Source: Myotis daubentonii (Eukaryota; Chordata; Mammalia; Chiroptera; Vespertilionidae). Taken from it: a stretch of 64,000 bases of DNA. The notes beneath the pieces are model-generated. The model did not search any database and was not told the origin of the DNA. It saw only the letters and a program-made list of their open reading frames with translations. Shown one piece after another: positions 1-10,514 of this stretch. The stretch is from the NCBI RefSeq assembly GCF_963259705.1, contig NC_081846.1:60999722-61063721 (forward strand). Reading direction: 5' to 3'. Made by a program: the position numbers and the translations under genes. Each line of letters opens with the position of its first letter. The first letter of the stretch is position 1.

Positions 1-309
1 CGAACGGGAAACTGGGGGTGGGTGGCAGGGGACACGGGTGGTTCCAAGCCAAGGCCCCCACCCCACCTATCGCCCCCACACAGAGGGCAACCCACAGCAG
101 GGGTAGGGCTGGAAAGCAGGCGGGAACAGCTGACCTCTTGGTTCCTCCCCGTGCTGGCAGGCTCCAATCACCTGATAGCGAACCGGGAACCGAGGGTAGG
201 TGGCAGCGGGAGGCAGGGCTGGCTGCGGGCAGTCAGGGAAGATGATCCTGATCGCAGGCCAGGCCTTGGGACAGTACCCGCGCACAAATTTCATGCACTA
301 GGCCTCTAG
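1..309 (+). mobile_element. Helitron (HeliBat-like) 3' portion, cut by window start
   Basis: The segment ends with the motif GGCCTCTAG followed by T, preceded by a hairpin-like GCGCACAAATTTCATGCAC, which is the Helitron 3' end seen repeatedly in this window. The interior is GC-rich and full of short G/C runs, typical of non-autonomous copies. The 5' end lies outside the window. Open frames here (about 75-95 codons) are chance frames in GC-rich repeat DNA. Confidence 0.75.
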
Positions 310-645
310 TATTGTACATAATTTAAATATAATCCTCTTGAAGTTTACTAGACAATTTGCATCAGTATATAATTCCATATTGAGTAGACTCCAGGATTAA
401 ATGCCTTGACCATGACCTAGGACACCCTCGCCCCTTGATTTCTGGCAGTGTGTGACAGTGTCTACATTGTGGTGTTCCCTAACTGGAAACTGTTCCATCA
501 TCCCTTTTATATATCCATCCAGTTGAAGAGAAGGAGACCTGTTTTCTAACTCAAGTGGGTTCTCAGTCAGTACTTTTTTCTCTCTTTTTTTTCATTGAAT
601 GTTTACGGCTGGCAAATTGTTCCACATCCACCAGTCTCTCTATAT
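310..645. other. Anonymous DNA, no gene seen
   Basis: AT-rich sequence between a Helitron and a SPIN element. I see no coding frame, RNA gene or recognisable repeat, apart from the 8-bp target CTCTATAT at its right edge, which belongs to the neighbouring hAT element. Confidence 0.4.
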
Positions 646-868
646 CAGTGGTTCTCAACCTACCTAATGCCGCAACCCTTTAACACAGTTCCTCATGTTG
701 TGGTGACCCCCAATTTCATTGTTACAAATTGAACATAATTAAAGCATAGTGATTAATCACAAAAACAATATGTAATTAAATACGTGTTTTCCAATGGTCT
801 TAGGCGACCCCTGTGAAAGGGTCGTTCGACCCCCAAAGGGGTCGCAACCCACAGGTTGAGAACCGCTG
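646..868 (-). mobile_element. SPIN-type hAT MITE, short form
   Basis: A 223-bp non-autonomous hAT transposon bounded by inverted termini (CAGTGGTTCTCAACC at the left, GGTTGAGAACCGCTG at the right). It is flanked by a perfect 8-bp target duplication, CTCTATAT (638-645 and 869-876). The GGTCGCAACCC and AAACAATATGTAATTA blocks match the SPIN (space invader) family as I know it. Compared with the copy at 28347 it lacks the distal block containing ATAACAGTAGCAAAATTA. SPIN elements are known for horizontal transfer among tetrapods. Confidence 0.85.
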
Positions 869-876
869 CTCTATAT

Positions 877-1402
877 AAAGAGGTATGAATGCTTTCTCCT
901 TCTTCACCTGTTCCTATTTACCTGAAGAGAAATGAAAAAAAAGTTGGTTTCTTCATCCTCTGAGATGAAGTCTTGCTTAACACACCCCACCCCACCTTCA
1001 GCAAATATACACTAAAGCATAGAATATTTTACATCCTTCACATCATTATTCTTAATCTCTATAGAAATTTTACTTTTTTCTTTACATATCCCTATCTTTT
1101 CACCACTTCCACGAAGCTATTCTAAGAACTAAAGAAACAGGCAAAGATTCATGTTCAGAGAACTTCATCAATGTCATTTATAATATTTATAATTGTAAAT
1201 CCTTAAAAGCAACTGGAGTTTCTAACAATTATGGATCAACTAAATAAGTTGTGAGTTGTGCAGTTGATAGACTGTCATGAAGTCACAAAACTCATGACTC
1301 AAATAGTATTTATTTACATGTAGAAATCTTTTATCTATATTTTAAAATAATATAAATGCTTTCTAAAATAATATGATATATAAGGTAGCAAGTATGTAAA
1401 TA
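877..1402. other. Anonymous AT-rich DNA
   Basis: Low-complexity-leaning, AT-rich sequence with no plausible coding frame and no repeat family that I recognise. Confidence 0.4.
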
Positions 1403-1725
1403 ACCTTATATAATAAAGAGCTAATATGCTAATTAGATAGAACAGCCAAAGGAACATCAGACAACCTTCTGGATGAAACCAGGGCTGCAAGGGCCAGCTG
1501 AGGCTGTGAGGGGCTGTGAGGGCCAGCCAGGGCTTCGAGGGGCTGTGAGGGCTGGCCAGGACTGTGAGGGCCAGCTGAGGCTGTAAGGGGCTGTGAGGCT
1601 GTGAGGGGCTGTCAGGGCCAGCTGAGGCTGCAAGGGCCTGCCTGCGAGCCTGCAAGGGCCAGCCAAGGCAGCTGGGGCTGCGAGGGCCAAGTCCCTTGCA
1701 TGAATTTTGTGCATCGGGACTCTAG
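1403..1725 (+). mobile_element. Non-autonomous Helitron with internal GC repeats
   Basis: The 5' end reads CTTATATAATAAAGAGCTAATATGC, a diverged form of the TCCTATATAATAAAG start seen in other copies. The 3' end is GAATTTTGTGCATCGGGACT then CTAG (1722-1725) before TTA. The interior (about 1490-1690) is an imperfect minisatellite built on GGGCCAGCTGAGGCTGTGAG. Reverse-strand frames of about 85-106 codons across it are products of this repeat, not genes. Confidence 0.8.
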
Positions 1726-2350
1726 TTATAAATATATGAACATATATTTACATATACACATATATGTATAAAATTCAGAAAGACTGAGGACTATGTAACA
1801 AAGTGTTATCTCTGAATGATGTAAAAATAATATTAATTTCTATTTTTCTCCTTTTCTTAATCTTTCAAATCTTCTACCAAAAAAATATGTATGTCATGTT
1901 ATAAAATCCAAAAACAAATAGTTTAAAAATTCAGAAAAAAAGCAACACAGTTCATAAATAAGAATGAAATAAACAGCTGTATATCAGACAGAACTTTAGC
2001 ATTAAAAGAACTAGAAACTATTGGGGAATAACTAGGCAATTAGAAATTATCAAAAAGTTAATAGAATATGATTTTGATGTGACATAGCTAAACCTGCCAG
2101 TTCCCTCACCAATATCTATTCTCTCCTCCCTTAGCTGCTAAGTGCATTTTGATGCTCGCTAGCCTTTGCCTGCCCAAAATGTAGATACAGTGGTTGAAAT
2201 TCTACCAACTATTTTCAGTGCATGAATCTTAGAAAGGCTACAAGGATCCAAGATCCCCAGTGACATTAAAGAGCCATCTTATCAGACTTATGCACCTTCT
2301 TGAACCCACAATTTTGATGATTTTGTGGTGATTATCTTTAGATTAGATAG
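1726..2350. other. Anonymous DNA
   Basis: AT-rich sequence with no supported gene, RNA or repeat call. Confidence 0.35.
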
Positions 2351-2368
2351 CACTAATATTCTTTTATA

Positions 2369-2569
2369 TTTTTATTTTTATTGATTTCAGAGAGAGAGAG
2401 ATAGAAACATCAATGATATGAGAGAATCATTGATCAGCTGCCTCTTGAAAGCACACTCCCTAATGGGGATGGAGCCCGCAACCCAGGAAAGTGCCCTGAC
2501 TGAAAATCGAACCAAGACCTTCTGGTTCATGGGTTGCCACTCAACCACTGAGCCACACCAGCTGGGAAA
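2369..2569 (-). mobile_element. VES-type tRNA-derived SINE
   Basis: Read on the minus strand, this has the tRNA-like head (TGGCTCAGTGG becomes CCACTGAGCCA here), a core with CCCCATTAGGG-like text, a CT-rich block and ATTGATTTC before an A-rich tail. It is flanked by a near-perfect duplication, CACTAATATTCTTTTATA (2351-2368) and the same with one change (2570-2587). That shows insertion by LINE-1 type target-primed reverse transcription. Confidence 0.9.
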
Positions 2570-2774
2570 CACTAATATCCTTTTATACCCACCATATTCC
2601 AGAAAAAGATACCAGAAGTGTCACAAAGATTTATTCAATAGATCATCAGTAACATCATAAGTCTTTATCCTACTGAATCAATATTTAACACTTTTTCAAG
2701 ACATTTATTGAATGACTGACTATATTGTAGACTTTGGTAGATCTTAGGGGAATTATAAAAAAATGTAATGCCAG

Positions 2775-2975
2775 CCCTAGCCAGCATGGCTCAGTGGATA
2801 GAGTGTTGGCCTATGGACTGAAGGATCACAGCTTTGATTCTGGTCAAGGGAATATGCCCAGTACAGGGCATGCAGGAGGAAGCCGAGCAATGATTCTCTC
2901 TCATCATTGATGTTTCTATCTCTCTCTCTCCCTCTCCCTTCCTCTCTGAAATCAATACAAATTTTTTTTTAAAAA
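2775..2975 (+). mobile_element. VES-type tRNA-derived SINE
   Basis: The tRNA-like head CTAGCCAGCATGGCTCAGTG is followed by GGTCAAGGGAATATGCCCAG, TGCAGGAGGAAGCCGA, a CT-rich block and ATCAATACAAA before a T/A tail. The flanks carry a diverged duplication (ATGTAATGCCA before, ATGTGATACCA after). It has split the LINE-2 remnant around it. Confidence 0.85.
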
Positions 2976-2990
2976 AAAATATGTGATACC

Positions 2991-3015
2991 AGTTCGATCC
3001 CGGGTTTCGGCACCA
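2991..3015 (+). repeat. tRNA 3'-end-like fragment including CCA
   Basis: Just right of the SINE's target copy is AGTTCGATCCCGGG continuing to GGCACCA. This looks like the T-loop (GTTCGATCC) and acceptor end of a tRNA with the CCA that nuclear genes do not encode. It could be a reverse-transcribed tRNA fragment, or a coincidence. It is not a tRNA gene because no 5' part is present. Confidence 0.35.
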
Positions 3016-3545
3016 AATTTAAAAATGCCTCCATTGTGAAATAGCTTACAATGTAAAATGAGAGACATATGAGGATACAGCTAACTATGGTGATAATGTG
3101 GTATAAGGTAGCAACATCAATAGGAAAAAAGTGCTAAGGAAACAGGAAAAAAAAAGAATAATTCTACCTTAGAGATTTGGGGAAAATACTTTAAAAAGCA
3201 TTGCCACTTGAGCTGACTTGAAATGAGGAGATAGGTAATTGAAAGCTGAAAAGCAGTGAGAGCAAGAAACACAGAGTCATGGACATTCATGCCATATCCA
3301 GGTTATGGAGAAGTAACTGAATCCTGCAAATACTACATTAAATGGAATCAAAAGATGAGATATGAGGCTGAGATGGTCATTTGAGGTAGATTTCTATGAA
3401 GGATCTTCAATGACATGCTAAAGAATTTAAAATTTAAACTGAAGAGTTTTCAAGGGTTTTTACAACCAGGAGTTGCATGCTGAGAACTATATTTGGAGAG
3501 ATCCCTCTATTGGCAATGTGAAGTATGTAAGGAACTACACAATGG

Positions 3546-4195
3546 AAGCTAGCTTTATTTTAGAGAAAAATGGTAAGTGCTGGGTTTAGACTAGGCAAAA
3601 CCATGACTGATGGCAGGGGGGGTGACAGGGCCACCCCTCAAAATCCCTTTCAATCTTAAACTCTGTAACTTATGTCCCTTGTGAAGCAAAGGAGTTCCAG
3701 ACTAATTCTTAGAAATGACAGAGGTGGCAGGACTCTTGAATCATTTCAGTGAAAACCATAAAGACATTGCTATTTCAAACACCCACTGAGTTTGACAACA
3801 AGTATATAAAGTGCACAACCTTTGGCCAGCTGACAATGGAATTTGAGAGAAAAAAAAAATCACAAATAAGATATTAATATAGCACAATGGAAAGACATAT
3901 TCAATTACCCTAGTGGGAGAGCCAGATAGAAATTTGACTGACCTAAATCTTTTGGCCTGCATCATTTTCCAAAGAAGCGTCAACTGCTTTGGAAGTCCCA
4001 GGGGACCTATCGGTACATGGGCAATCTAATTAAATGCATGTAGTAAGGATTTAATTGTGTAGAGCAATTCTCTAGGTACAGCAAAAAGAACTGTGTTAAA
4101 CTGCCTTCTTGGATTTCATAATGTACAAAAAACAAATACATGTGGATATGCATCTATAATTTAGAAAGATAGATGAAAGGATTCAAACTACAGGA

Positions 4196-4199
<4 letters not shown>
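3546..4199. other. Anonymous DNA
   Basis: No gene or recognised repeat. An 80-codon minus-strand frame at 3741-3983 has no family features I can name. Confidence 0.35.

Positions 4200-4256
<57 letters not shown>
4200..4256. repeat. (TA)n microsatellite
   Basis: About 28 uninterrupted TA units. Confidence 0.97.
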
Positions 4257-4261
<5 letters not shown>

Positions 4262-6006
4262 TGGAACACTTCATGAACATCAATAAATAGGACAATTCCC
4301 TGATTAGTTCCATTTCAAGGGGAAACATGACGAAAGGTGAGAGAATGCCAGAGACCAGATCTCACTCCTGAGGCTTGATGGAAGAGAACAGGAAAACTCT
4401 GCCCTATTGTTTTAACAGCACTGGAAGCCAAGGTCAGTGAAGCAGTCCGAGGCATAACATGCCACAGGACTGCAAGTACTTGAAGGGAGGAGAGACAGGC
4501 CAACCATGGCACTGCATCAATCTGGGGATATAAGCTCCTTTTCTTTCCTTCCTTCCTTTTTTTTTTTTTAATTGGTATTGGTGTTAGGCCACTCCAATAA
4601 GCACATTTGGACTTGCAGAGAGAGATCTATATGTGGGTGTCAGCAAAAAGGTAAAATTCATGAAATTTCTAATCAACAGAAGATGTGAACCTGGGTTGAG
4701 AAAGTTAGCAGGTGAAAAAGTTAGAAATTGGGGTACAGTGTGAATTTTGCCCCTGAGATTAATACAGGGTGTGTGACATCAGAATTCTTAAGTCCTCTGA
4801 ATGACTTGCTTGATGGCAATCAGCCAAGCATACCATCAGATCAGAATTCTAGATACTAAAGAACCGCACTGTCCTTGAAGACCCTGCACAGTCAATGAGC
4901 AAATGAGACACACATTTTCCTATAAAATTCAGTCATGAATAGCACAGTCTGAACACCCTTGTTTAAAAGAAACAGAAAGCAGCAAGAGTAAAATTCTACA
5001 AGATAACAATCTGTAGTAATGCGCTCATGATTCATGAAACTATCATATTGTTCATAGAGAAAAATGATGTTTATATTTGTTTATGGCACACAAAGCCCTT
5101 TCTTGATGGAAAAGTGTGGCCTATGAAAGTAAATAGCTCTATTTTGCAGATGTTTTTCATTTCTGAATGAGAAATAATCCTCAGAAACAGGAATGAGAAA
5201 ATCATCTTTTTAATAGTATGACAATTCAAGACGACCGAGATCTGAAAGCAAGCAAGCAGAAATGCAAGGCACACAGGAAAGAGGATTTGCTGACTGGATC
5301 CCCAGGGTTTTAGAATTGCAAAATCACTCAGTAATTGCAGGAGGTGAACATGAACCCACTGCTAAAAACCATTTGTTAGTATGTGCCCTTTAATGAAAGT
5401 TTGGAAATGCCTGATCTTGCACTTACATAGTGCCCTAAACTAAGTAGATCCCAAAACCACTGGCCAAATATATTAATTGATTATGTGCTGGTTGCTTATG
5501 CAGGAATCATTTCATGCACCAATAAATTATTAAAATGTGGCAACATGTTATTGGCCCACAAGTTTATATATTAAGTTATGATGAGATGTAGCCATATGGC
5601 CAATTAAACGTGCATGGGTATTTAGAGAATTATAATTAAATACAGATGCACATAATACAACTTGATTAAAATCACATAAAATGTTTCCATGGCAAATACT
5701 ACATACATATATGATTGGAAAAATAGATGGACAGAAAATAGTATTATTTTTAAAGTGACCAAATGTAGGAGTTTTAGGGTGTGTTAGCGTGGAGAGAAAT
5801 GAAAAGGGTGAAGGATTTTAAGGTTGGCTAAATACTCAAACTACTAAATTAAACCTGATAAAAAAAAAGTTACACTGAAAATAAGATTTTAGAGAGAAAA
5901 GTAAAAATGTGTTGGAGCAAAACTTAATTTGGTCCAACAAAAGGTCAAAACCAACTTTATAGTTAACAAAGCACCTTAAAGTTAGGAATGAATCTGAATT
6001 ACCTAA
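4257..6006. other. Anonymous AT-rich DNA
   Basis: About 1.75 kb with no coding frame that I can support, no RNA gene, and no young transposon. Old, unrecognisable repeats are likely but were not identified. Confidence 0.35.
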
Positions 6007-6129
6007 ATATATATAAAAGCCTAAGCAACTGGCCGACCAGCCGACCATTGGACCATCCAACCAGTAGCTATGATGCCCACTGACCACCAGGGGGCAGATG
6101 CTCAATGCAGGAGCGGAAACCACAGGCAT
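6007..6129 (+). mobile_element. Helitron 5'-type fragment
   Basis: This starts near TATATATAAAAGCCTAAGCA and continues with repeated GACCAG/GGCCGACC text and GACCACCAGGGGGCAGATGC. The latter block also occurs, reverse-complemented, in the Helitron at 41946-42379. It runs into LINE-1-like sequence and has no 3' terminus of its own here, so it is a partial element or one part of a mosaic. Confidence 0.6.
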
Positions 6130-6218
6130 GGAAACATGGAATAGACTGATGAATCTCAGAGGGAAGGAGGGAGAGAGGAGGGCAGAAAGAGATTTACCAA
6201 AGATGTTATATGTATACT
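6130..6218 (+). repeat. LINE-1 3' UTR-like fragment inside Helitron mosaic
   Basis: CATGGAATAGACTGATGAAT, CTCAGAGGGAAGG and ACCAAAGATGTTATATGTAT correspond in order to the bat LINE-1 3' UTR blocks visible near 13395-13480 and 45850-45940 (AACAGACTGTCAAAC, GGGAAGG, ACCAAAGGACTTGTATGCAT). It is either captured by, or a target of, the adjacent Helitron pieces. Confidence 0.5.
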
Positions 6219-6387
6219 CTAGGCCTGGTGCACAAATTCGTGCACCGGTGGGGTCCCTTGGCCTGGCCTGTGCCCTCTTGCAATCCGGTGCCCCTCAGGG
6301 GATGTCAGAGAGCCAGTTTTGGCACTATCCCCACAGGCCAAGCCAAGGGACCCCACTGGTGCACAAATCTGTTCACCAGGCCCCTAG
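6219..6387. mobile_element. Back-to-back Helitron 3' termini (palindromic element)
   Basis: The left edge is CTAGGCCTGGTGCAC (a minus-strand 3' terminus) and the right edge is GTTCACCAGGCCCCTAG (a plus-strand 3' terminus). The outer 45-50 bp of the two sides are imperfect inverted copies (GGTGGGGTCCCTTGG against CCAAGGGACCCCACTGG). Each end carries its own hairpin. The unit is bounded by CTAG ends on both sides instead of the usual one 5' and one 3' end. Confidence 0.6.
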
Positions 6388-6518
6388 TCATAAAATAAGA
6401 TCAGTAACTTATATTTAGCTTGAGGGTGTCCAAGCACCAGACCATAAAGGTCTACACTTAAAAATACCCAAAGAACCCATAATAATGAAAACTCAACTTT
6501 CACTACAAGTCCTTTGGG

Positions 6519-6566
<48 letters not shown>
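6519..6566. repeat. (CA)n microsatellite
   Basis: About 23 CA units followed by a short TATATATA tract. Confidence 0.97.
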
Positions 6567-6573
<7 letters not shown>

Positions 6574-6614
6574 CACAGGACATCAGCCCTGCCCTATGAC
6601 AGAAAAAAAGTATA

Positions 6615-6739
6615 TAGGCTATCCCAAAAAATGTATACAGATTTTTTGATAGCTCAATTGATGTTTCTTTCTTTTCTGATTTAATCCATTGGAAATAGTA
6701 ATTATTCAGAGTGTGTATACTTTTTGGGGGGACACCCTG
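6615..6739 (+). mobile_element. Mariner-type MITE
   Basis: The terminal text TCCCAAAAAATGTATACAG at the left and GTATACTTTTTGGGGGGACACCCTG at the right form imperfect inverted ends. The right end is followed by the TA dinucleotide expected of Tc1/mariner elements. The whole 125 bp matches the reverse complement of the element at 33873-34004, including GCTCAATTGATGTTTCTTTC. Confidence 0.75.
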
Positions 6740-8569
6740 TATACCTTTGATTTAGTTTTAGTCAAAAATACATTGCAAATTCAATAATATTGCTAAATCT
6801 TTCCATATCTTGGTTTCAGATTTATAATGATACAAGTAGTGCATATATTTTGTGAGTTACTAACTTATAAAGAACTTGTTAAATAAAATGAAAGCTGTTC
6901 ACAAAGTAAGTTTATAAATTTAATTATCAGTGGACCATCCTACTATAAAATAATTATAGGCGGTGTAATATTTGGGCAGATAGGTCCAACAATACAAGAA
7001 AACCAATCAATCATCTGTCTATAACTTAATGTAAACATGGTTGGAAATGGTTAACCTTATGTATGGTTCACCTTATGTATGGCTCACAAAGTGAAAATTA
7101 TTAATTGATTTTAAATATTTCTCAGGTAGAAATTATTTACAATAATTTGTTAAAGCTTTTCTTTTGAATAACACTTTAGATATATTCAGTGGCACACAAC
7201 TTCAGAATGAGTCAACAGAATACTACGCAAATGAAAGCTGGGGACCCAACATTGTTTTAGACAACATTAGAAAATTGTTTGAATCACTCTAGATAAAGTA
7301 GTAAGAGGTTATGGGAAAAGGATTTTTTTTTCTGGTGTAAATCATTTACATTTAATGTGACCTTTACTATGGTTGGATTTATTTTTTAGGGGGGAAGGAT
7401 TTTTAAACACAGATAAAAGATATATACTATTTAATAACCTATATAACCACTTCTTATGTAATAATCTCTCACAAAACATACTTTACCATTTTAAAAAATA
7501 ACTTCTATATTACTAAACATGTTGTTGGAGTTGAGGAAATTGTAGGTTAACTAAACAATTAATCCTGGTACAGTTCAGCAGTCTGGAAATAATTCAGAAA
7601 TAAATCAAAAACAGCATGAGCCTCATTAGATTCCCACCAGCAGTTTATTAATTTATGTATAATTATCATTTGTACAAATTATTGTGAAGGAACTGACAAA
7701 CTATCAATGTTCAAAACAACATATTTTCCTCAGTGATAAGAAAAGACAATTGGAATACAAATATTTCTAAATGAGAAATCAATTACAATTTGTTATTTCA
7801 CATTATGTATTCATATAAATAAAATTTTAAAAAAAAACACAGAAAATGTCCAGTTAAACATTTTTAAAAACAACTAGACATCACACACTAAACATAAAGT
7901 CTATGTCTCTAAACAAACAAACAAACAAATAATGTTTCATCTTTTCCATTCAGATAATGAGGCTAAGATGACAATGTCTTCTAAACTTTTTACTATTTTT
8001 CATATTCACACACACACAAAAGCACCCATCTTTCAATTTCTCTGTGGGTCAGCCAAGAAAAAATAACATGGTCTAAGCTGATCAAAAAATTAAGGTAAAA
8101 ATGGTAGATGACTGCATTTAGCCAAGAACTCCCAAAAACAATCAGCAGTGATGTTGGAATTTTCCAAATCATGCTATAGAGAATGAAGCTTATCACCCTT
8201 TTTCTAAGCTAGATCACTTTCTGCAAAATGGCACTGCAGTGTTAAGCATTATGTACAATTTGTATGGCATCATGATATAAAACTTACCATTATATATGTC
8301 CTTCTCTTCCACACATTTACCTTTTCTCCTCTCTTATGTAATATTCTAAATATTTCACTAATACAGTTTTTTGGTGTTTCTATTTTGCTTGACTTCAACC
8401 CTCTCTTTTATTTCTATTTACTTATTGTCTCCTGGGACCTGATTTTGGAGTTACTCCTTACAGTAACTCTTCCAGGTCTGGGATTTCTATTTTGAAAATC
8501 GGTTAAGCAGGCCAGATTTACTAGGTACCCATCAAACTTAATGCCAGCAGAGGACCCTGGTAAAGGAGA
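6740..8569. other. Anonymous AT-rich DNA
   Basis: No supported gene. A short AAAC run occurs near 7912-7930. Minus-strand frames at 7993-8196 show no recognisable family. Confidence 0.35.
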
Positions 8570-8970
8570 TGAACTAGTAATAGCTAAGCTCTGTGGAACA
8601 CTTGCTAAGTACCAAGCACAGTGATCAGTACATTACACGTATTGTCATCTCAACCCTCATGACAAGCCATTAAAGTAGTTACAATTATTAGGGGGATGAA
8701 AATAAGTACCTAGATTCTAGCTCCTAGTATTATGAAAATTTAATGAGCTAATATTATGTAAAGCACTTAAAGAGACCCTCATGCCCAATTAGAGAACTGA
8801 GCTGTATTAGTGTTAGCTAGTATTATTACTACTCCCATTTTAAAGATGAAGTAACAAAATTCCATAGAGGCTATGTAACTGCTTTGTCATTCTGCTAGTA
8901 ACTGGATGAGTCGAAAGGTTTGAACTGCATTCATGCAGGCACCACTGTCTTAAATTTGTGTCTTTAACAC
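8570..8970 (+). repeat. MIR SINE remnants
   Basis: Two adjoining segments resemble MIR text: GTACCAAGCACAGTGATCAGTACATTACA followed by TCAACCCTCATGACAA, then CCCATTTTAAAGATGAAGTAAC and TGTAACTGCTTTGTC. Heavy divergence means this is an ancient insertion. Subfamily not assigned. Confidence 0.55.
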
Positions 8971-9401
8971 AACTATGCTCCATTGCCTCCTCCAAACTTA
9001 GATTAGAATCAAGGGGTAGTTCATACACTTTTAAAGGTTCTAATAAATTGCCAGGAACTTCACCTTAAAAGCAAATTTCAAGCCAGGTGAGATAACAGAA
9101 CAAAAACATCTTCCACTGCCCTGGAGTCGCCATCCAAGAGCCAGATCGCTCAGAAAATGATAAAAGGAGGAGACCCAAGAGATTGTAATCACAACCTGTC
9201 AACAGATACCAGATAGTCACAGCTTTAAAGAATGCCTTAAGGTTAATTCTTTTTTCTCATTTCAGAATCATCTATCATTCCATATCATAAAAGTACTAGA
9301 TTTTAACATATCAGTTAAAAGGAATTTTCTTTCTCAATTTTCCACAAAAGTGTTATGTTGCACACATCCCAAGCTATGGGGGGAAACTAGGAAAAGTTCT
9401 C

Positions 9402-9404
<3 letters not shown>

Positions 9405-9461
<57 letters not shown>
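9405..9461. repeat. (TC)n microsatellite
   Basis: About 28 TC units, followed 30 bp later by a shorter (CA)n run at 9490-9509. The frames across it encode only Arg-Glu or Cys-Val runs. Confidence 0.97.
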
Positions 9462-9466
<5 letters not shown>

Positions 9467-9514
9467 AAATGCTAAAGCATACACATAGACACACACACAC
9501 ACACACACATACAC

Positions 9515-10150
9515 AAACACCACAAATTTCTTCAAACCACCAGCAAGTTAGTAATTTCTTGGGGGACCCATCTGTGTTCTCACATTCATTGGATGTAGCT
9601 AGCATTTTTAAAGCAACTATTTCTGATTAACTACAAAATTAAAGTGCTAGCCCAAACAACAAGAAGCAGAGAGAACTTCAAAAGCAGCTGCCAATCTAAG
9701 ATGACACTATCCTCACATCTGCCTAATGTTGAAATGGCCATCCTTCATCTATCAATTCTTCTGTGAACCTGCAGACACATCAGGTAATCACAGTAACTCG
9801 TATAATTTAACAACACAGAGGACTATAGAATTTACCATCTCTATCTGGAAACCACTAAAAAATGGTTTTTAAAATTGTTTAGTGTTTAAAATTTATTTTT
9901 TAGTATGTTCAGAAAAACAGAGGTAGAATGGAGATAGGACCTTTTAAAGAATTGTTTGTTAATGCTTTTTAAAATGTTAAAAGAAAATAAGCCCTTGAGT
10001 AATTTAAAAATTCTATCAAAACAACCCTATTTGGGAAGTGATTATTACAGATTAATAAAACTAAAGATGCATGATTCTGAGTTGAGTGGTCAATTCAATT
10101 AGACTCAAGATCAAGAGATAAACTTAAAGGAGAAAGGAGACCACTGTTAA
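9515..10150. other. Anonymous DNA
   Basis: No supported gene, RNA or repeat. Confidence 0.35.
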
Positions 10151-10164
10151 AAAAGCAATTAACA

Positions 10165-10514
10165 CCTTCACTCAAATAAAGAGATTTCACTCATATGTAG
10201 AATCTAAAACAATCAACAACAAATGAACAACATACAAAACAGAAACAAACTTATAAAGAACAAACTGATAGTTGCTAAATGGAAGGGGAGTGGGAAGAAG
10301 GGTGGAAAAAGTGAGATTAAGAAGTAAAATGTCCACTTATGAAATAAGAAATGTAGATCTAATATAGAGCATAGGGAATATAGTCAATAATATTGTAATA
10401 AGTATTTATAGTATCAGATGGTGTCAGAATTATCATGGTGATCACTTCATAAGGTATATAAATATCTCATCAGTATGTTGTACATTTGCAACTAATATTG
10501 TATATCAACAACAA
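10165..10514 (+). mobile_element. Old LINE-1 3' end
   Basis: ACTCATATGTAGAATCTAAAACA and the later text ending TTGTACATTTGCAACTAATATTGTATATCAACA match the general form of older mammalian LINE-1 3' UTRs. A Helitron has inserted at its far end, so the LINE-1 is older than the Helitron. Confidence 0.65.

Larger units (their letters stand above)
2690..3545 (-). repeat. Old LINE-2 3' region, interrupted by a SINE
   Basis: The order of blocks matches the reverse complement of a LINE-2 3' end: TTTATTGAATGACTGACTAT, then a segment resembling the text for cleared protein C-terminal sequence and 3' UTR, continuing past the inserted SINE to TTGAGCTGACTTGAAATGAGGAG and an A/G-rich part. Divergence is high and no open frame remains. 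The family call comes from remembered consensus text and not from a search. Confidence 0.55.

Noticed and set aside
2775..2860. tRNA gene
   Set aside because: The tRNA-like head is part of a VES SINE, with the SINE body and tail following it.
9405..9461. CRISPR-like or regulatory repeat
   Set aside because: Simple TC microsatellite without spacers.
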